A stretch of DNA of 64,000 nt. Source: Irpex lacteus. Its lineage: Eukaryota > Basidiomycota > Agaricomycetes > Polyporales > Irpicaceae. The position numbers were made by a program, and so were the translations under genes. The stretch is taken from assembly GCA_001986395.2 (NCBI GenBank), contig MQVO02000070.1:1-64000 (forward strand), written 5' to 3'. Shown here one piece after another: positions 24,375-43,433 of the stretch. The notes below the pieces were generated by a model. The model was given only the letters and a program-made list of their open reading frames with translations, was not told where the DNA came from and did no database searches. Position 1 is the first letter of the stretch. Every line of letters begins with the position of its first letter.

Positions 24375-26427
24375 ATGTATCAAACCCTCGCACGTCTACT
24401 CCTGCTTACCGGTATCCTGTCTCTTTCCTCTGAGACCATCGCCGGTAATGTAGTGGACTTGGGCTATGCGAAGTACCGGGGAAACGTTTCCCTGCCCAAC
24501 GCTGTGGCATTCCTTGGTCTTCCCTTCGCTGAGCCCCCTGTCGGTGAGCGTCGATGGCGCGCTCCTCTTCCCCTTGACACTGCCCGTATCGCCCGGCAGT
24601 CGCGAGGGGCTGTTGTAGATGCTACATCATACCCGGATTTCTGTGTTCAAGGCACCACTGGCAGTAGGTCCCTCAGCACGCAGATGAATGTTTCTGAGCT
24701 CACCTCATGCTCTAGGTGGCGACGCTGGAGGGGCTGGTAGCGAGGATTGCCTTAAGCTTAATATATATGCACCACTCACTGCCAAACGTGGCGACAAATG
24801 TCAGTATGTTCCAAGACTGAGCTGAATTCTCTTCTAATACGTTCGCAGTGCCTGTACTATTCTACATCCATGGCGGCGGTGAGGAATTCTTTGTCGTCAT
24901 ATAAAACTCACTCGTACTTTGACTTAAACTCAGCAATATAGGATATGTCTACGGCAACCCTGCCAACTGGCCATTCTACCATTGGATTAACCAAGTTCCC
25001 GACGTGATTGTGGTATCGATCTATTACCGCTTAGACTCTTTAGGATTCCTGGCGCACCCAGCTTTCGTCACTAACCCCGAGCTGGGGGATCTGAACGTCG
25101 GCTTCTTGGATCAGGTCGAAGCACTGAAATGGGTACAAAAGCATATCAGCGCCTTCGGAGGAGATCCCTCGCAAATTACAATCAACGGGCAGAGCGCCGG
25201 AGGGTCTTCAGTGGAGCTTCATCTCGTCTCACCCAGGAGTGAGGGTCTATTCTCGAGGGCCATCGCTCAGAGTGTGTACCGTGCACCATTGCCTACTCCA
25301 GAACAGCAGGAGGTCTGCCATCCCTAAGTAATGCCAATAAAAGCTTACCTAGTTCGAACAGCCGCTGTTTAACTTTTACGCTCAGAAAGCGGGATGCGGG
25401 ACCGGGCCCATATCAGCTCAGATGGCCTGTTTGCGTAACGTAAACCTGACTGCCTTGGCGCCTGCTCAGGACGCTCCTTTGTAAGATTTTCTCGGTCACA
25501 GGTAAACAAGCAAGCTGATATCAAGTACACAGCTCTGGTCCGTATAACGGATATCATCCAGCATTCGACTTGAAGACTGTCCCAGTTCGACCCACGATTT
25601 CCGTGTTGTCCGGTAACATGCACCGTGTTCCTCTGATAGTTGGGTACGTCCCAGTGTTCTCTTCTACAGTTAGCCAGTGAGCTCACACTACTTGTGATGA
25701 CAGCGCCACATCAAACGAAACATTGTCCGGGGGCACAAATCTAACGGCGGCACTGAAAGCGACATTTCCAGGACTTACGACAACCGACTTAACACAGTTC
25801 GCTCAGCAATATCCACTCTCGGACTTTGACTCCGTCGAACAGCAAGTGCGGGTCGGCACTGGCGAATCACAGCTTCGATGTGCGGTACGTACAATTAGTT
25901 CACCTAGAACGATGCCACATAATTTCTCATATCTGGCTATAGACGGAGATCCTAGGGGGCTCGTTCGCACAGCATGCCAAGAGCTACGTCTACAGATACA
26001 ACACCGCGAACCCTACCGGTGGCAGCACCGTTGTTGAACATGCCTCGGAGAACTGGATGATGTTCCTGGGCACCAATACAGGGTGAGAGAGCAAACCTTC
26101 AGCGTCCTATGTAAAATCGACCGGTACTCAGATATACCTTCTTAGATTCAACGGCTCGACGAGGTTCTCTCTCATGACACCCTCAGAAGACGCCTTCGCC
26201 CCAGAGTTGATAGCCTACTGGCTGTCCTCGTCCGGTCAGGGGACCCCAACAAGTTCAAACTCGCCCGTGCACCGGCCTGGCCGACGTATTCCCCTTCTAC
26301 AGCGCGACGTATAGTGCTGACAGAAGGTACGGAGGAGGTTTCGGGGAGCACGATTGAGAGTATTCCTGAGAAAGAGAAGAGTCGGTGTGCGTTTGTTGCG
26401 AGCAAGGCTGGGGCACAGCAGAATTAA
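24375..26427 (+). CDS. secreted type-B carboxylesterase/lipase, frameshifted near its C terminus
   Basis: Alpha/beta-hydrolase of the cholinesterase/lipase group. The signal peptide is MYQTLARLLLLTGILSLSS, followed by GLPFAEPPVGERRWRAP, SEDCLKLNIYAP, the oxyanion-loop FYIHGGGYVYG, VSIYYRLDSLGFLA, the nucleophile elbow INGQSAGGSS, and the His block VEHASENWMMF. Exons fit as 24375-24663, 24716-24799, 24849-24878, 24942-25312, 25353-25480, 25533-25643, 25704-25884, 25943-26082 and 26146 to the end, all in phase. After AYWLS (about 26218-26232) one base seems missing. The actual frame stops at 26312-26314, whereas the family C terminus (VRSGDPNKFKLARAPAWP) continues in another frame to a stop at 26425-26427. 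All catalytic residues lie upstream of the break. Predicted substrate is unknown. Confidence 0.9.
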
Positions 26428-26640
26428 CCTCGTAGCCGAGAGTCCCAGTCGCGGAGGACGGGAAGACTATGGAAGCACTACTTCGACTGTGCTATCGTTT
26501 AGGAGATCGTATATGAGATCGTATATGAGCGATACTACACGGAATGATCAGATTTCAAATGCGTATAAAATACAATTCAACAGCACAACAGACAGACAGA
26601 CAGACAATATGACGAAAGCAAACTAGACAACTTTTCTTCA

Positions 26641-30011
<3,371 letters not shown>

Positions 30012-30896
30012 CGTCGTCGAGAGTGAACTCGCTGCAGATCCAGATCTTTCGAATTGGGTTAATGGACGGGGTGTGACTGTCACGGGGCGCGTTGCCCTGT
30101 GACACTCGCGTTTCGCTCAAAGACGCTCACAGCTCGTCGCGATCGGCTCCTGTCGGCTTCTCTACCATTGCCACCGTACTCGAGCAGAGTCGAACAGGCT
30201 CGGATATATTTTAATGGACACACTCTCCTGTGACACTATATATGCTAGTATGCCGCTGATCTACCGAGGAATGGGTTTAACCCGGCGACGACGAGAGACG
30301 CACAATCCGTGTGCAGACTCGAAGTACGTCGCCCATATCCTACCATTACCTTGCGTTCAACTAGATCCTCAGAACACTTCTCTGCAGATCTGACATTCTG
30401 TTGCGTCCAATGAAAGTGGCTTAATACGTGTACACAGGAGTACATGCTTTAAATGCTAACTCAGAAATTTGCCAGTGGTAATTCGCGCACTGGCACATAT
30501 CCTCGATGCGATTAGTACGGTGCATCCAGTTACTGCTCATACATACCTCGCTGAACACCAAGTATTGGTAAGTCTGATCCAAGACCCTCGTAAGATGACA
30601 TCTGACAACGATTTTTCTACTATAAAAGGAAAACGTCGGACATCAACGGATTGTACGCTCATGAGAAATCGGCGCATACACCGACATTCGGCGTTGGTGC
30701 CAGGAAGGCAGACTTAGTAATCCTTGTGCAATACAGTAGAGCTGCTGATACCGGTAAGTCATCACTTAATCACCAAAGGTCGGTATATGACAACTGTCCC
30801 TATCACCAAGGTATATATTGTCAATGCAATATGCGAAACTTTCTACAGTAACATCTCATATTCTCCCTTACACGGATACCCATCTCACTCAGAGTC
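30012..30896. other. divergent intergenic region, MCM4 and OYE-B
   Basis: About 0.9 kb containing both promoters. In the last 75 bp, an in-frame ATG at 30824 could start an N-terminal extension of OYE-B (see that entry). No other gene is recognised. Confidence 0.35.
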
Positions 30897-32472
<1,576 letters not shown>

Positions 32473-33013
32473 CCTTTAATCTCTTTAGAGGAGGGATAAA
32501 TTTACCAAACACGTAGAGAAATCACGTATATTTTATTTTGCTTGTTTTGGTACGGACGCCCTGAAGTTGACTCACAACGAAACAACAGCCTTCCCTGTGT
32601 GTATGGTATGTTGAAAGGAAGTGGCAGGTCAGTCTATTTATCGAAGTTCAATATTCACCGAACAACAATATTGACCGTCGTTTGCCTTTCCATCGTAGTG
32701 CAGGCTGACATAAGCGTGCTTTGATTACACACCGGTCAACAGAGCCCTCAGGCTGCTGTCGCCATTGCGCATCAAATGTGCACAGATGCTCTGGAGCACT
32801 TCACTACCCAAAATGGACCGCATCGGCTAAACGTCGAATAAGGATCTGTTTACTAAGCCGCGTAGATCTGGGAATCTGGCGGGATTGGCGTTTGTAATCT
32901 CCAGATGATCGGAGTATCGGGTGTGTATATATGACCGGGCTTGACAGGTTCAAAGTTCAAAATCATATACAGCATACAGCAAATTCCGCATACAGCAGGC
33001 ATCACCTTCAAGC
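32473..33013. other. intergenic spacer between OYE-B and OYE-C
   Basis: 3' flank of OYE-B and promoter of OYE-C, with a TATATATG-like motif near 32924-32931. Nothing else is seen. Confidence 0.35.
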
Positions 33014-34491
33014 ATGGCTACACAACCAAAGCTATTCACCCCCGTCCAATTCGGTCCCAACACCCTACAACACAGGGTCGTGCTGGCTCCGATGACGAGG
33101 TTCCGCTCCGACGACAACCACGTTCCCATAACCAAGCTGGTCGCGGAGCACTACGCAGCACGTGCGGCCGTTCCTGGTACTTTGCTCATTACGGATGCGG
33201 TGTACATCACTGCGAGAGCTGGGGGGTTCGCTAACGCACCGGGCATATGGAATCAGGAGCAGATTGACGCGTGGAAACAGGTAAGTAGATGGTGTTCAAG
33301 GACAGTGGTGCCAATGCCTCAAGATTTATTTCTTGTAGATTGTGGACGAGGTATACAAGCGTGGATCGTTCATATACATACAGCTATGGGCATTGGGCCG
33401 TACGGCTACACTCGAAGTACTGGAGAAAGAAGGGCCCTATCCTTACGTGGCTCCTTCAGCGAAGCTGTATACTGGACTTCCAGGCGTAACGCCACCAGCA
33501 TCTATCCCTCCCAGGCCTTTGACTATCCAAGGTATGCGTGTTTTCGTATTCACCAACAATAATATACACACATGCTCACGCTGTTTTCCGCTAGAGATCA
33601 AGGAGTACGTACAAGACTATGCGACTGCCGCTTGGAACGCCGTGCATCTCGCTGGCTTCGACGGCATCGAAGTCCACGGTGCAAATGGCTACCTACCGGA
33701 TCAGTTCTTACAGGATGTCATTAACGACCGGACAGACGAATACGGGGGCTCTATCGAGAACAGAGCGCGGTTCACACTCGAAGTAATTGATGCCATCGCG
33801 CAGAAGATTGGACCTGAGAGGACAGGTCTGAGACTTAGCCCGTGGAACTATCTGAACGGTAGGCCTTTTTATATATACGCACGGCCGTTACCATGGCTTT
33901 GCTTACAAACGGCTCATCATGGTTTAGACATGGGCCTGGAGGACCCCGTCCCGACCTTCAGCTACGTTGTCCAGCAGCTAGCAGAAAGACAACCCAACCT
34001 TGGCTTTATCCATGTCATCGAGCCGCGCACGGACGGGTTGAACGATCGCACGCCAGCCCCAGGGGAGGTACGCTCTTTCCACCTTTCCTACACGAAACTT
34101 TCTAACGCACCACCTGCTGGCTGTTCTTAGTCGAATGAGTTCATTCGCAAGATTTGGCAGCCCCGTCCGATAATCAGTACAGGTGGCTACGACCGCGAGA
34201 CTGCTATTGATTATGCGGAGAAGAAAGGATACCTGATTGGTTTCGGCCGGTTTTACACCTCTAACGTAAGTGCTCGTACTTTTGGGATACTTAGGACTGC
34301 CAGAGGCTGATTTGTGTGGTGCGTATACTTAGCCTGACTTGCCACTCCGCCTGAAGAAGAATTTGCCTCTGGAGAAGTATGACCGCAGCACGTTCTACAC
34401 TCCTAAAGAGCCCCGGGGATATAACGACTTCTCTTTTGCTCCTGAGAACGAGGCTGAGCTCGGTAGGGTCCCAGTATTGGGCGATTTATGA
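33014..34491 (+). CDS. old yellow enzyme family NADPH:flavin oxidoreductase (ene-reductase), paralogue C
   Basis: The protein is 385 aa from six exons (33014-33280, 33339-33531, 33595-33858, 33928-34067, 34131-34265, 34333-34491). OYEs reduce the C=C bond of alpha,beta-unsaturated carbonyls with FMN and NADPH. Canonical residues are all present: APMTRFR (Thr37 position), IQLWALGR (Gln114, Trp116), the catalytic HGANGYL (His191, Asn194, Tyr196 of yeast OYE1), [14 protein letters not shown] and RLSPW. The C-terminal [18 protein letters not shown] matches the siblings. The second exon carries a short insertion ([13 protein letters not shown]) compared with paralogues A and D. No signal peptide, so cytosolic. 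It is the best candidate in the cluster for a standard active enzyme, with D. Confidence 0.97.
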
Positions 34492-34778
34492 GCTTCGCTT
34501 CGTAGTAGCCATTAGACGAGCAATTCTGATTCTGTGTAGGAGTGGTTTGGTGGTGCTCGCCGGCGCCGCACAAATGTAATTGGACAGTCGTAGGAATGGT
34601 TGCAATTGATTCCAGTTGGTCATTCATGAAGATGCGACAAGTATCCTCAATTAGTTATACAGGAAAGCAGCATGGTGATCATCTCGACGTAAACGCCATC
34701 TATCTATATAAAACTCTACCGTACTATGTATCACACCGTCTACAGTCTGCAGCATTCCGGTGTCGCAACGAAGGTGCT

Positions 34779-36205
<1,427 letters not shown>

Positions 36206-36289
36206 GATGGCTTGCGACTACTAGGGTACGGAGTGAGGGAGGAGGAAGGTCTTGGAAGATCTGGGGAGAACGATCCCACAACGCCACAG

Positions 36290-36296
36290 TTTTATA
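36290..36296 (-). promoter_or_regulatory. TATA box of OYE-D
   Basis: TATAAAA read on the minus strand, 85 bp upstream of the OYE-D start codon. Confidence 0.5.
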
Positions 36297-37019
36297 TCCC
36301 AAGTGCAACCGTTACAGTACAGATTTACTCACGTGTATGGTATGCCTACGCATGAATTCCGAGTCATCAAGCGTCTTCGCGCCGTAGGCGGACAATGGCG
36401 AGAGTATGGACATTGGTATCTGTCCCCGAGCCTGTTCTCATCGATGATTAGTCTACGCTGTAGAAATAGCACATGCATCCGGCTTATGGATCATCGTGCC
36501 TTCCCCATCTTCCCCACGACCGCTTGAACTTGGCACTGAGAAGCCTTCGTCATGGGAAAACTCTGCATCGATGGCGAATGCGCGGTGTCTAACGCCACCC
36601 AGGGTCAGCTTACATAGCAGTATCACGGTCGTGTACGAGAAAACACATACATTTATGAACCGTGATCGGCATTCACGGTCTCGAACGTTGAGATCGTTAA
36701 GACGTTGACGCGACGCGAAGCATGGACAGACAACACTCTTACGTCCACTCAACGTTGAACAGAGCTCTGGCGTACGGGATGCGAAGGAGAAAGTTTTACA
36801 AGCGTGTCACTAGTACTTACATCGTGGTAGGACGTTGAGCACAAGTCACGGTCAAGTCAGTGTCAAGTCGCGCCGATATGTGTAGGAAGGGTTATAACAA
36901 CAGACGCCTGCTAGCTTCCGAGTACGCCGGGAAGGCCACAGTAACATACAGAGGGGCCGAAGAGAAATGAAACAGATCTAAGGAAATTGTATGTCACAGC
37001 TTTAAATTAGACGGCGCAT
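36297..37019. other. intergenic region
   Basis: Distal OYE-D promoter and the 3' flank of the F-box gene. No further feature is recognised. Confidence 0.35.
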
Positions 37020-38842
37020 TCACTTCTGCCAGAGCTCGTAGTCCCAAGCTGGCCAAAATGCATGGACGGACGAAGGAGTCGTGCATAAGTCCGGCAGTTC
37101 CATTCGTTGTCGGTATCCGCTAACGTATTCCTCGAAGAAAACATTCGGAACAAACTCTTGGAAGAGGGCTACGCTGCCGCGCAAAGTGTCGAACGCAGCG
37201 GTGGCAGAGGAGGATGGACTGTCCTGAACGAAGCGCAACGTGTCTATACCTCTCCCCTTCTCCCGCACCGCTTTCAAGAAACTGAGAATCGAATCCTGAT
37301 CCGCTGCCATCTGGTAGTGCAGCTGAAGTTCGCTCACTGCGGGGAATAACTCAGCGACAAGGATGATGTTGAGCCAGGCGGGAATATCTCGCTTGAGAAC
37401 GAGTGTGGTCACAGCGGTCATAGCGTGCATGGTCTCAATGGCCATCTCCGATGTTTCTCGTTCCAGCAGGTCTGTGACTCTGAGCCACCACCAGAGTTCA
37501 CGAATTGGAGGCTGATGCGGTAGAACAAGACATTCGAGCAAGTCGACGAGACCGTCGGTGAGAGCGCGGAAGCTCGCTCGCCCATCTGTCCCGATGATAT
37601 GCCCAGGTGGCCACATAGGTCCTCGCGTATCGCCGATGAATGCCCCAGGCTGCAAAGTCCCGACGAACAGTTTGTCGACAGGGAAATAGTGATGCTGTCC
37701 TGCGGCCTTGAAGTGGGTCAGGATAGCCTCGTAGGGGAGCCTCGCATAAACGACGGCATGATTCTCAGTCAAGCGAAGCTTTTGAGCTAGTCCGAGTACT
37801 GAACAATAGTTGGAAGAGTAACTCTTCACGTGGATTCTCCGGAGTGCAGGAAGGTTGATAGGAGGCAATGCGTTCAGAGTGGCCGGTATATTTTCCCAGG
37901 AATCATGCTGAAGGTCATGCAGCACAAGATCCTCAAGCTGCGGATTAGATGCAAGGAGTTGGTGCAGGCTTTCCATGAAGGTGACACTCAGCCTTTGGTG
38001 GTCCAACACCAGATGGCGCAACGTGCGCAATGAGGTTGTTTTATCAATCCACCTGAAGTCTGCCTTCACGACAAGCGTCTGTAAGCGAGGCAGTTTCCAT
38101 TCGATGATCGTGTTCGCCCCCGGGCCAGTCATTTCTCCTTGCAAGCCGAACTCTTCATCGCGATCCGATGGCCAATCATCGAACCTCAAATGCATGACAT
38201 GCAGCACCAGTGTCTCCAGCTGCTCGCCTTCCTGGACGATATAATCCGCAATCTCGATGTCAACTCCAACCACGCGTAAGTCACGTATTCGGTGGGCATT
38301 CGCCAGCACATCACGTTTCACTGAGTTGTGTAACAGATGTCGGTGATCTCCCTGGATGTAGAACCGCAAAGGAATGGCCCTGGCTCTCGAGAGACTCATC
38401 GATACGACGTTGCCTTCACTGGAAATCGGGATGTTTGGTGGGGAGTATATATAACTCCAAAGCTTGGAAGTTCCGAGAGCAACTTGCCTCCAATACTGGC
38501 ACACGGAATGAATCTTCGGCCACTGAGGGTTCTTAAACTCCTCAGCCCCTAGATTCACTGGGGGTGGTTCGTCCATCGAGTACTCGAATATGGCACTGAG
38601 GATCTCCGAGGGAAGACGATTGATCGGAGCCACCAAGTTACGCAAGGGTAGAGTCTTCCGCACAAGGCTCTTCATCTGGTACAATGTCTGGTCAATCTAC
38701 CGAAGGTTAGCGAGCTGTACTTTGGCAATTCACTACGTTGGCGTACCTTCTCGATATTCAAATCAGGAGCAACACTGTGGAAACATTGTCGGATGATGAG
38801 CGCTGAGCCTCTGTTGCGTTTAACAGTGACAGGAACGTTCAT
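37020..38842 (-). CDS. F-box domain protein, paralogue 1
   Basis: Exons 37020-38696 and 38747-38842 give 590 aa. The typical Agaricomycete F-box layout is seen: a short coiled N terminus, then RNLVAPINRLPSEILSAIFE, then a conserved Trp-rich VCQYWRQVALGTSKLW block, and a long C-terminal region of degenerate leucine-rich repeats without a named domain. F-box proteins link substrates to SCF ubiquitin ligases; the target is unknown. The last ~40 residues (QRMELPDLCTTPSSVHAFWP) closely resemble the end of the gene at 48381-50301, so the two are paralogues. The start at 38842 is the first ATG; the frame is open upstream only from a TTG. Confidence 0.88.
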
Positions 38843-39431
38843 ACCTGTCCAACTGTCTTCCTTGAGAAGAAAGCCATTCGACGCATTGGACAACGTAGTT
38901 TAATGAGTTCTCCATCTTCCCCCGATGGAATTCGAACGTATTACCCTGGGTGGTCATTTTTCTCGACCACTGTTACCTACCAGACATATCAGTCCTGTTG
39001 CAACGACGAAAACCAGCGGACCTTAAGTTACTTACTTGATAAAACTTGATAGTTCTTTGAGTATGGTGGTGTCTAATTGACTCGCCCTCAGCGATTGGCG
39101 CCCATTTTATTTGCAGTTGTTGGGCGCCCTGGCCATCCCACTGAACTGAGATCGCCCTTTGATCGTCCTACTAGAGGCAAGGATACGGAAAGGCAAGACT
39201 GGTGCAACAGCATCTCTGACCTGTCTCATACTCTGGCACTGTACTGTAAGTACCTTTCAACCCTGAGTCCGGCGCGAGATCACCTGCCATTCGACGTTAG
39301 CTTGAATGTTCATCGCAAGCGGCATGTTGACATCACAAATCGCAACTTATATCCGTTAGGTACACACCAGTACGCCCTGGTTGATCTACTAGGTGGCGAC
39401 TCAGCATTCCTCAAGGCGCGAGGCTGCCACA
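38843..39431. other. divergent intergenic region between two F-box genes
   Basis: Contains both promoters. A tRNA B-box-like stretch (GTTCGAATTCC on the minus strand near 38930) lacks a foldable tRNA. Nothing else is seen. Confidence 0.35.
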
Positions 39432-40911
39432 ATGTCTGTCGACCTCCCCGACGAGATTCTGGACGCGATCATGGCTGATCTGTGCACATGCGAACCGGAT
39501 AACTTCTGGGACTTTGCACAACACAAAGATGCGAAAGCGGCTTGGTCGGCGTGCTCTCTCGTTTGTAAACGATGGAGCAACATCGCCCTGCCGCACCTCT
39601 TTCGGTCGATCAGGACTCAGATCTCGACATCACACCGCGATAAATCATGGCTGGGACCGCTGATATCGACGCGACGATTGCAGTTCTTCACACGTACGCC
39701 TGAAATAGCGAGACACGTACAGACGTTGTATCTTCAGGGACCTAAGATGCAGTCTTACGTGCTGGATACGATACTACAGGCTTTGCCATCACTACGGCGT
39801 CTGGTTCTGCGTGACGTCGTCCTTGAGGACGATGTTACTGCAAGTCCCTCGACGACTCAACTACACCATGGTGGCCATCACATTATCGAGGAGCTCAGCT
39901 TCGACAACGGCGAGTTTGAACCACTTGAATACGGCAAGACCATCGCCCATCTATTGTCCCCTTTTACAGAAGTCGGCGAGTTCACTGTAGAAGATACCAG
40001 GGAGGTGGACTGGCATGGCTTCTCTGAGGAAAACATCGAAGCTTTTGCGGCTGGTACTACAATCGGCCATACTCGTGTTCGTAAACTGCGATTCGATAAA
40101 TCGGCGTGTGTCGACGAGACCTTCCTCTTCACCGCTCGGTATCTGCGCAGGATCGGCGCCCTCAAATGCCTCACCCATCTGTCTTTCCATCTTCTGTACG
40201 ACGGTGATAACTGGCGATCGTTCTTCGATATCGTGCCGTCCTTTGCTTCCACGCTGATAGGGATATGCATAAAGATCAGCTGCTATGCGGAGAGCCGTGG
40301 TATGTTATAGAAGAATTTACTCACTTTTCTCGAAGCTCACCATAAACATAGTTATCCCGTTTACAGATGCCACGGATGACGATTTCACTGTGATCAAACG
40401 AGCTCTCGCTGCTTGCAGTCTCCTGGAGGAGATCAGGATATCAGTTGCTCTCCAAATTCACTGGAATAATGGATACATTACCCATCCGGATGGGAAGCAG
40501 CTCTGCTTTCCGTTCGCAGACCACGAGGCGAGTTGGCTCGTGGCGATTCGCATCCTGGGATTATCACCGACCAACCGACTTCGCCGCGCGACCGTCGGCC
40601 TCGAAGGGATTTCAGTGGATGCTCATATCCTGGCGTGGGATAAGCTCAAGACATGGTGTTCTACTGCTCCTTGTCTCCGAGAGATTAATGTCGAACTCGA
40701 GCAGGCATTTGATCAGCGTCCGTGCCTTGCGTACGAGATGCAGGAGTTCAAAGAGATCTTCACCCCCAGGTTTATTCTCCCACATTTGAGGCATATCAAT
40801 CCTAATCGCGATGCCATCCTACTAGCCGCTCCCAGTGTTATTTTTCGTACATACCGGTGTGAGCATGACGGCTGTCGTCGGTATTATGCAGGGCAGGATG
40901 CTGTGGCTTGA
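39432..40911 (+). CDS. F-box domain protein, different subfamily
   Basis: Exons 39432-40299 and 40352-40911 give 475 aa. The F-box is at the very N terminus: MSVDLPDEILDAIMADL, then ACSLVCKRWSNIALPHLFRS. The rest is a long alpha/beta region with LRR-like leucine spacing (LRRLVLRDVVLEDDV, LTHLSFHLLYDGD) and a Cys/His-containing end (YRCEHDGCRRYY). It is not closely similar to the two F-box proteins at 37.0 and 48.4 kb, which form a separate pair. The start is the first in-frame ATG, directly before the F-box. It is presumed to be an SCF substrate receptor. Confidence 0.88.
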
Positions 40912-41141
40912 AACGACATTTTTCTATTGCCACTGGCGCTATGACTCTTGGATGTTACTGCTACTATCACAACCACAGACAAAAGAAACTTGAGACAAAA
41001 GTATCTATAGCCTTAGCATATAACTATACAACCCGCGGCCGAATGTATACAGCGAGTCCATCTGAAGCGGGAACAGTATCATCGCGGTATCGCAGCAAGC
41101 CAAAGCGACTTGCCCAGAAATTCTTGCATAAGTGCCACGAT

Positions 41142-41961
41142 CACTACGTTCAAAGTAAGTTTTTTCTTGCCCAAAAAGGGATACATAAAGGGTAAACAAA
41201 CTTTAAGTCGCTAAATTCTTTTTCTAAATGAAAAATGATAGCAAAATCCGTGCCACCATTTCAGATTTGCAGAGATGGAAAAGAATAGGAAAATCATTGG
41301 CTACCTTTGTATTTTTGAGACCGTCAAATATAGTATGTCATCACATTTGCATAACCAACAAATCTGATTGAAAATTTGAAAGTTTAATATTTGTACGGCA
41401 GGAAAAAGTGTAAATCTGACATATCATTTTTTGTTCCTTTTGCGGTGTATAAAAGGAAACACCGGCTTTAAACTTTTGTCATATTTTTCATATCAATAAA
41501 ATGTAACACCAGTGACTACATTTGATCATTCATTTTTAAATCATTGTTGTTTTCTTTTTTGCAAAATTTTGTTGTACCGCAAATCAAAGTCAAAGCCTTG
41601 AAAAAATAAAAGCATCTGGCTTTCTCTTTTGTGATGTGTAAAACAATAAAAAAAAGGATCTCCACAAGGTTCTATTTTCTATATTCTTTTACTGCTTGTA
41701 AAATCAAACATAAAAATCTAGCTAATATCATTAAACTTTTATGGTTCATAAAAGTTTAAAGAAAATGATAAAACATAGTCATTAGTCACTAGTCATTTGT
41801 CATTTGTCATTTGTCTTGAGTTATTTGTCATGTGTAATTTATCTTAGTCCTTTTTTTTCAAATTTTGGCAGGACAGTCTATTGCGAGATGAAATACTGTA
41901 CAATTCAGCTTAGTCTCACAAGCTAGCCCTTCGAAGGTCACCGTTGGCTCCTATGTATTCA
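41142..41961 (+). repeat. left terminal inverted repeat of the CACTA-type element
   Basis: 820 bp, reverse complement of 42614-43433. It starts CACTACG and ends CTATGTATTCA. It contains several short subterminal repeats (ATTTGTC, ATTAGTC near 41780-41830) and a hairpin AAACTTTTATGG/CATAAAAGTTT. Confidence 0.9.
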
Positions 41962-42234
41962 GGCGATGAGACATCAAACTGTGCTCAAACAAAGGACAAA
42001 CCTATTTCCTGTTGTCCTGTCGTTGTCGTCGCCGCTATTGTCGTTGTTTCCGCTATCCGTTCAGTGCACCGTTTGCCTATCTGGGGCCAAAGCCAGACCG
42101 TCATTGTTGTCACTGTCATTGTTGTTATTGCCGTTACCTGCCACCGGGGCCGAATCCGGATTGTTGTCACTGTCGCCGCTGTTGTTTTCACCTTCCTTAC
42201 CCATCTCATTGCCGTTGTTGTCGCTCTCACCACT

Positions 42235-42613
42235 ATGGGAGACAAGTCATCTATTTTGCAGTTAGACAACAAGAACTACGAGATATGGAGAGTACTTATG
42301 GAGGCCATGCCATTGACTAGCCCAAACTCGCCTGCTGGAAAGGCGTGGATTAGGAAGAATGCCGAGGCAAAGGCTGAGATGATCTTGAGTGTGGAAGTTG
42401 ATCAGCTCGCGCATATGACCGCGCCCAATGCCGCCGAGGTTTGGGAGGAACTCGTTCGAGTTCATCGTGCTCGAGGCTTGGCGACCCGCCTCGCACTGCA
42501 CCGCACGTTCCTGATGATGAAGACAAGGCCCGATCAGCTGATGACACAGTGAATTGCAGACGTACGCTCCCTCTCTTTCTGTCATCGCGCAATCGGCGTC
42601 ACTGTTGAAGAAG
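42235..42613 (+). pseudogene. fragment of a Ty1/copia-type gag polyprotein inside the CACTA element
   Basis: From ATG 42235 the reading gives LQLDNKNYEIWRVLMEAM, WIRKNAEAKAEMILSVEVDQ, VWEELVRVHRARGLATRLAL and MMKTRPDQLMTQ, the start of a copia gag (UBN2/retrotran_gag) domain. A stop (TGA at 42550-42552) replaces the expected Trp codon, and the frame then continues IADVRSLSF and GVTVEEV up to the inner border of the right arm. Part of the usual domain after LMEAM is missing. The frame is open upstream to 41944 in a Val-rich low-complexity region. There is no protease, integrase or reverse transcriptase, so this is a captured or nested remnant and not a working retrotransposon. Confidence 0.75.
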
Positions 42614-43433
42614 TGAATACATAGGAGCCAACGGTGACCTTCGAAGGGCTAGCTTGTGAGACTAAGCTGAATTGTACAGTATTTCATCTCGCAATAGACT
42701 GTCCTGCCAAAATTTGAAAAAAAAGGACTAAGATAAATTACACATGACAAATAACTCAAGACAAATGACAAATGACAAATGACTAGTGACTAATGACTAT
42801 GTTTTATCATTTTCTTTAAACTTTTATGAACCATAAAAGTTTAATGATATTAGCTAGATTTTTATGTTTGATTTTACAAGCAGTAAAAGAATATAGAAAA
42901 TAGAACCTTGTGGAGATCCTTTTTTTTATTGTTTTACACATCACAAAAGAGAAAGCCAGATGCTTTTATTTTTTCAAGGCTTTGACTTTGATTTGCGGTA
43001 CAACAAAATTTTGCAAAAAAGAAAACAACAATGATTTAAAAATGAATGATCAAATGTAGTCACTGGTGTTACATTTTATTGATATGAAAAATATGACAAA
43101 AGTTTAAAGCCGGTGTTTCCTTTTATACACCGCAAAAGGAACAAAAAATGATATGTCAGATTTACACTTTTTCCTGCCGTACAAATATTAAACTTTCAAA
43201 TTTTCAATCAGATTTGTTGGTTATGCAAATGTGATGACATACTATATTTGACGGTCTCAAAAATACAAAGGTAGCCAATGATTTTCCTATTCTTTTCCAT
43301 CTCTGCAAATCTGAAATGGTGGCACGGATTTTGCTATCATTTTTCATTTAGAAAAAGAATTTAGCGACTTAAAGTTTGTTTACCCTTTATGTATCCCTTT
43401 TTGGGCAAGAAAAAACTTACTTTGAACGTAGTG
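42614..43433 (-). repeat. right terminal inverted repeat of the CACTA-type element
   Basis: 820 bp, reverse complement of the left arm, ending CGTAGTG and followed by the GAT duplication. The equal length of both arms shows there are no net indels between them. Confidence 0.9.

Noticed and set aside
38905..38975. Possible tRNA on the minus strand (GTTCGAATTCC box)
   Set aside because: No acceptor stem or T-stem pairing can be formed around the B-box-like motif, and no A box is found at the right distance.
41944..42234. Val-rich N-terminal extension of the gag frame as a transmembrane protein
   Set aside because: It is a low-complexity GTTGTTGTC-type stretch that reads as hydrophobic in one frame only. 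A gag start at 42235 explains the coding part better.
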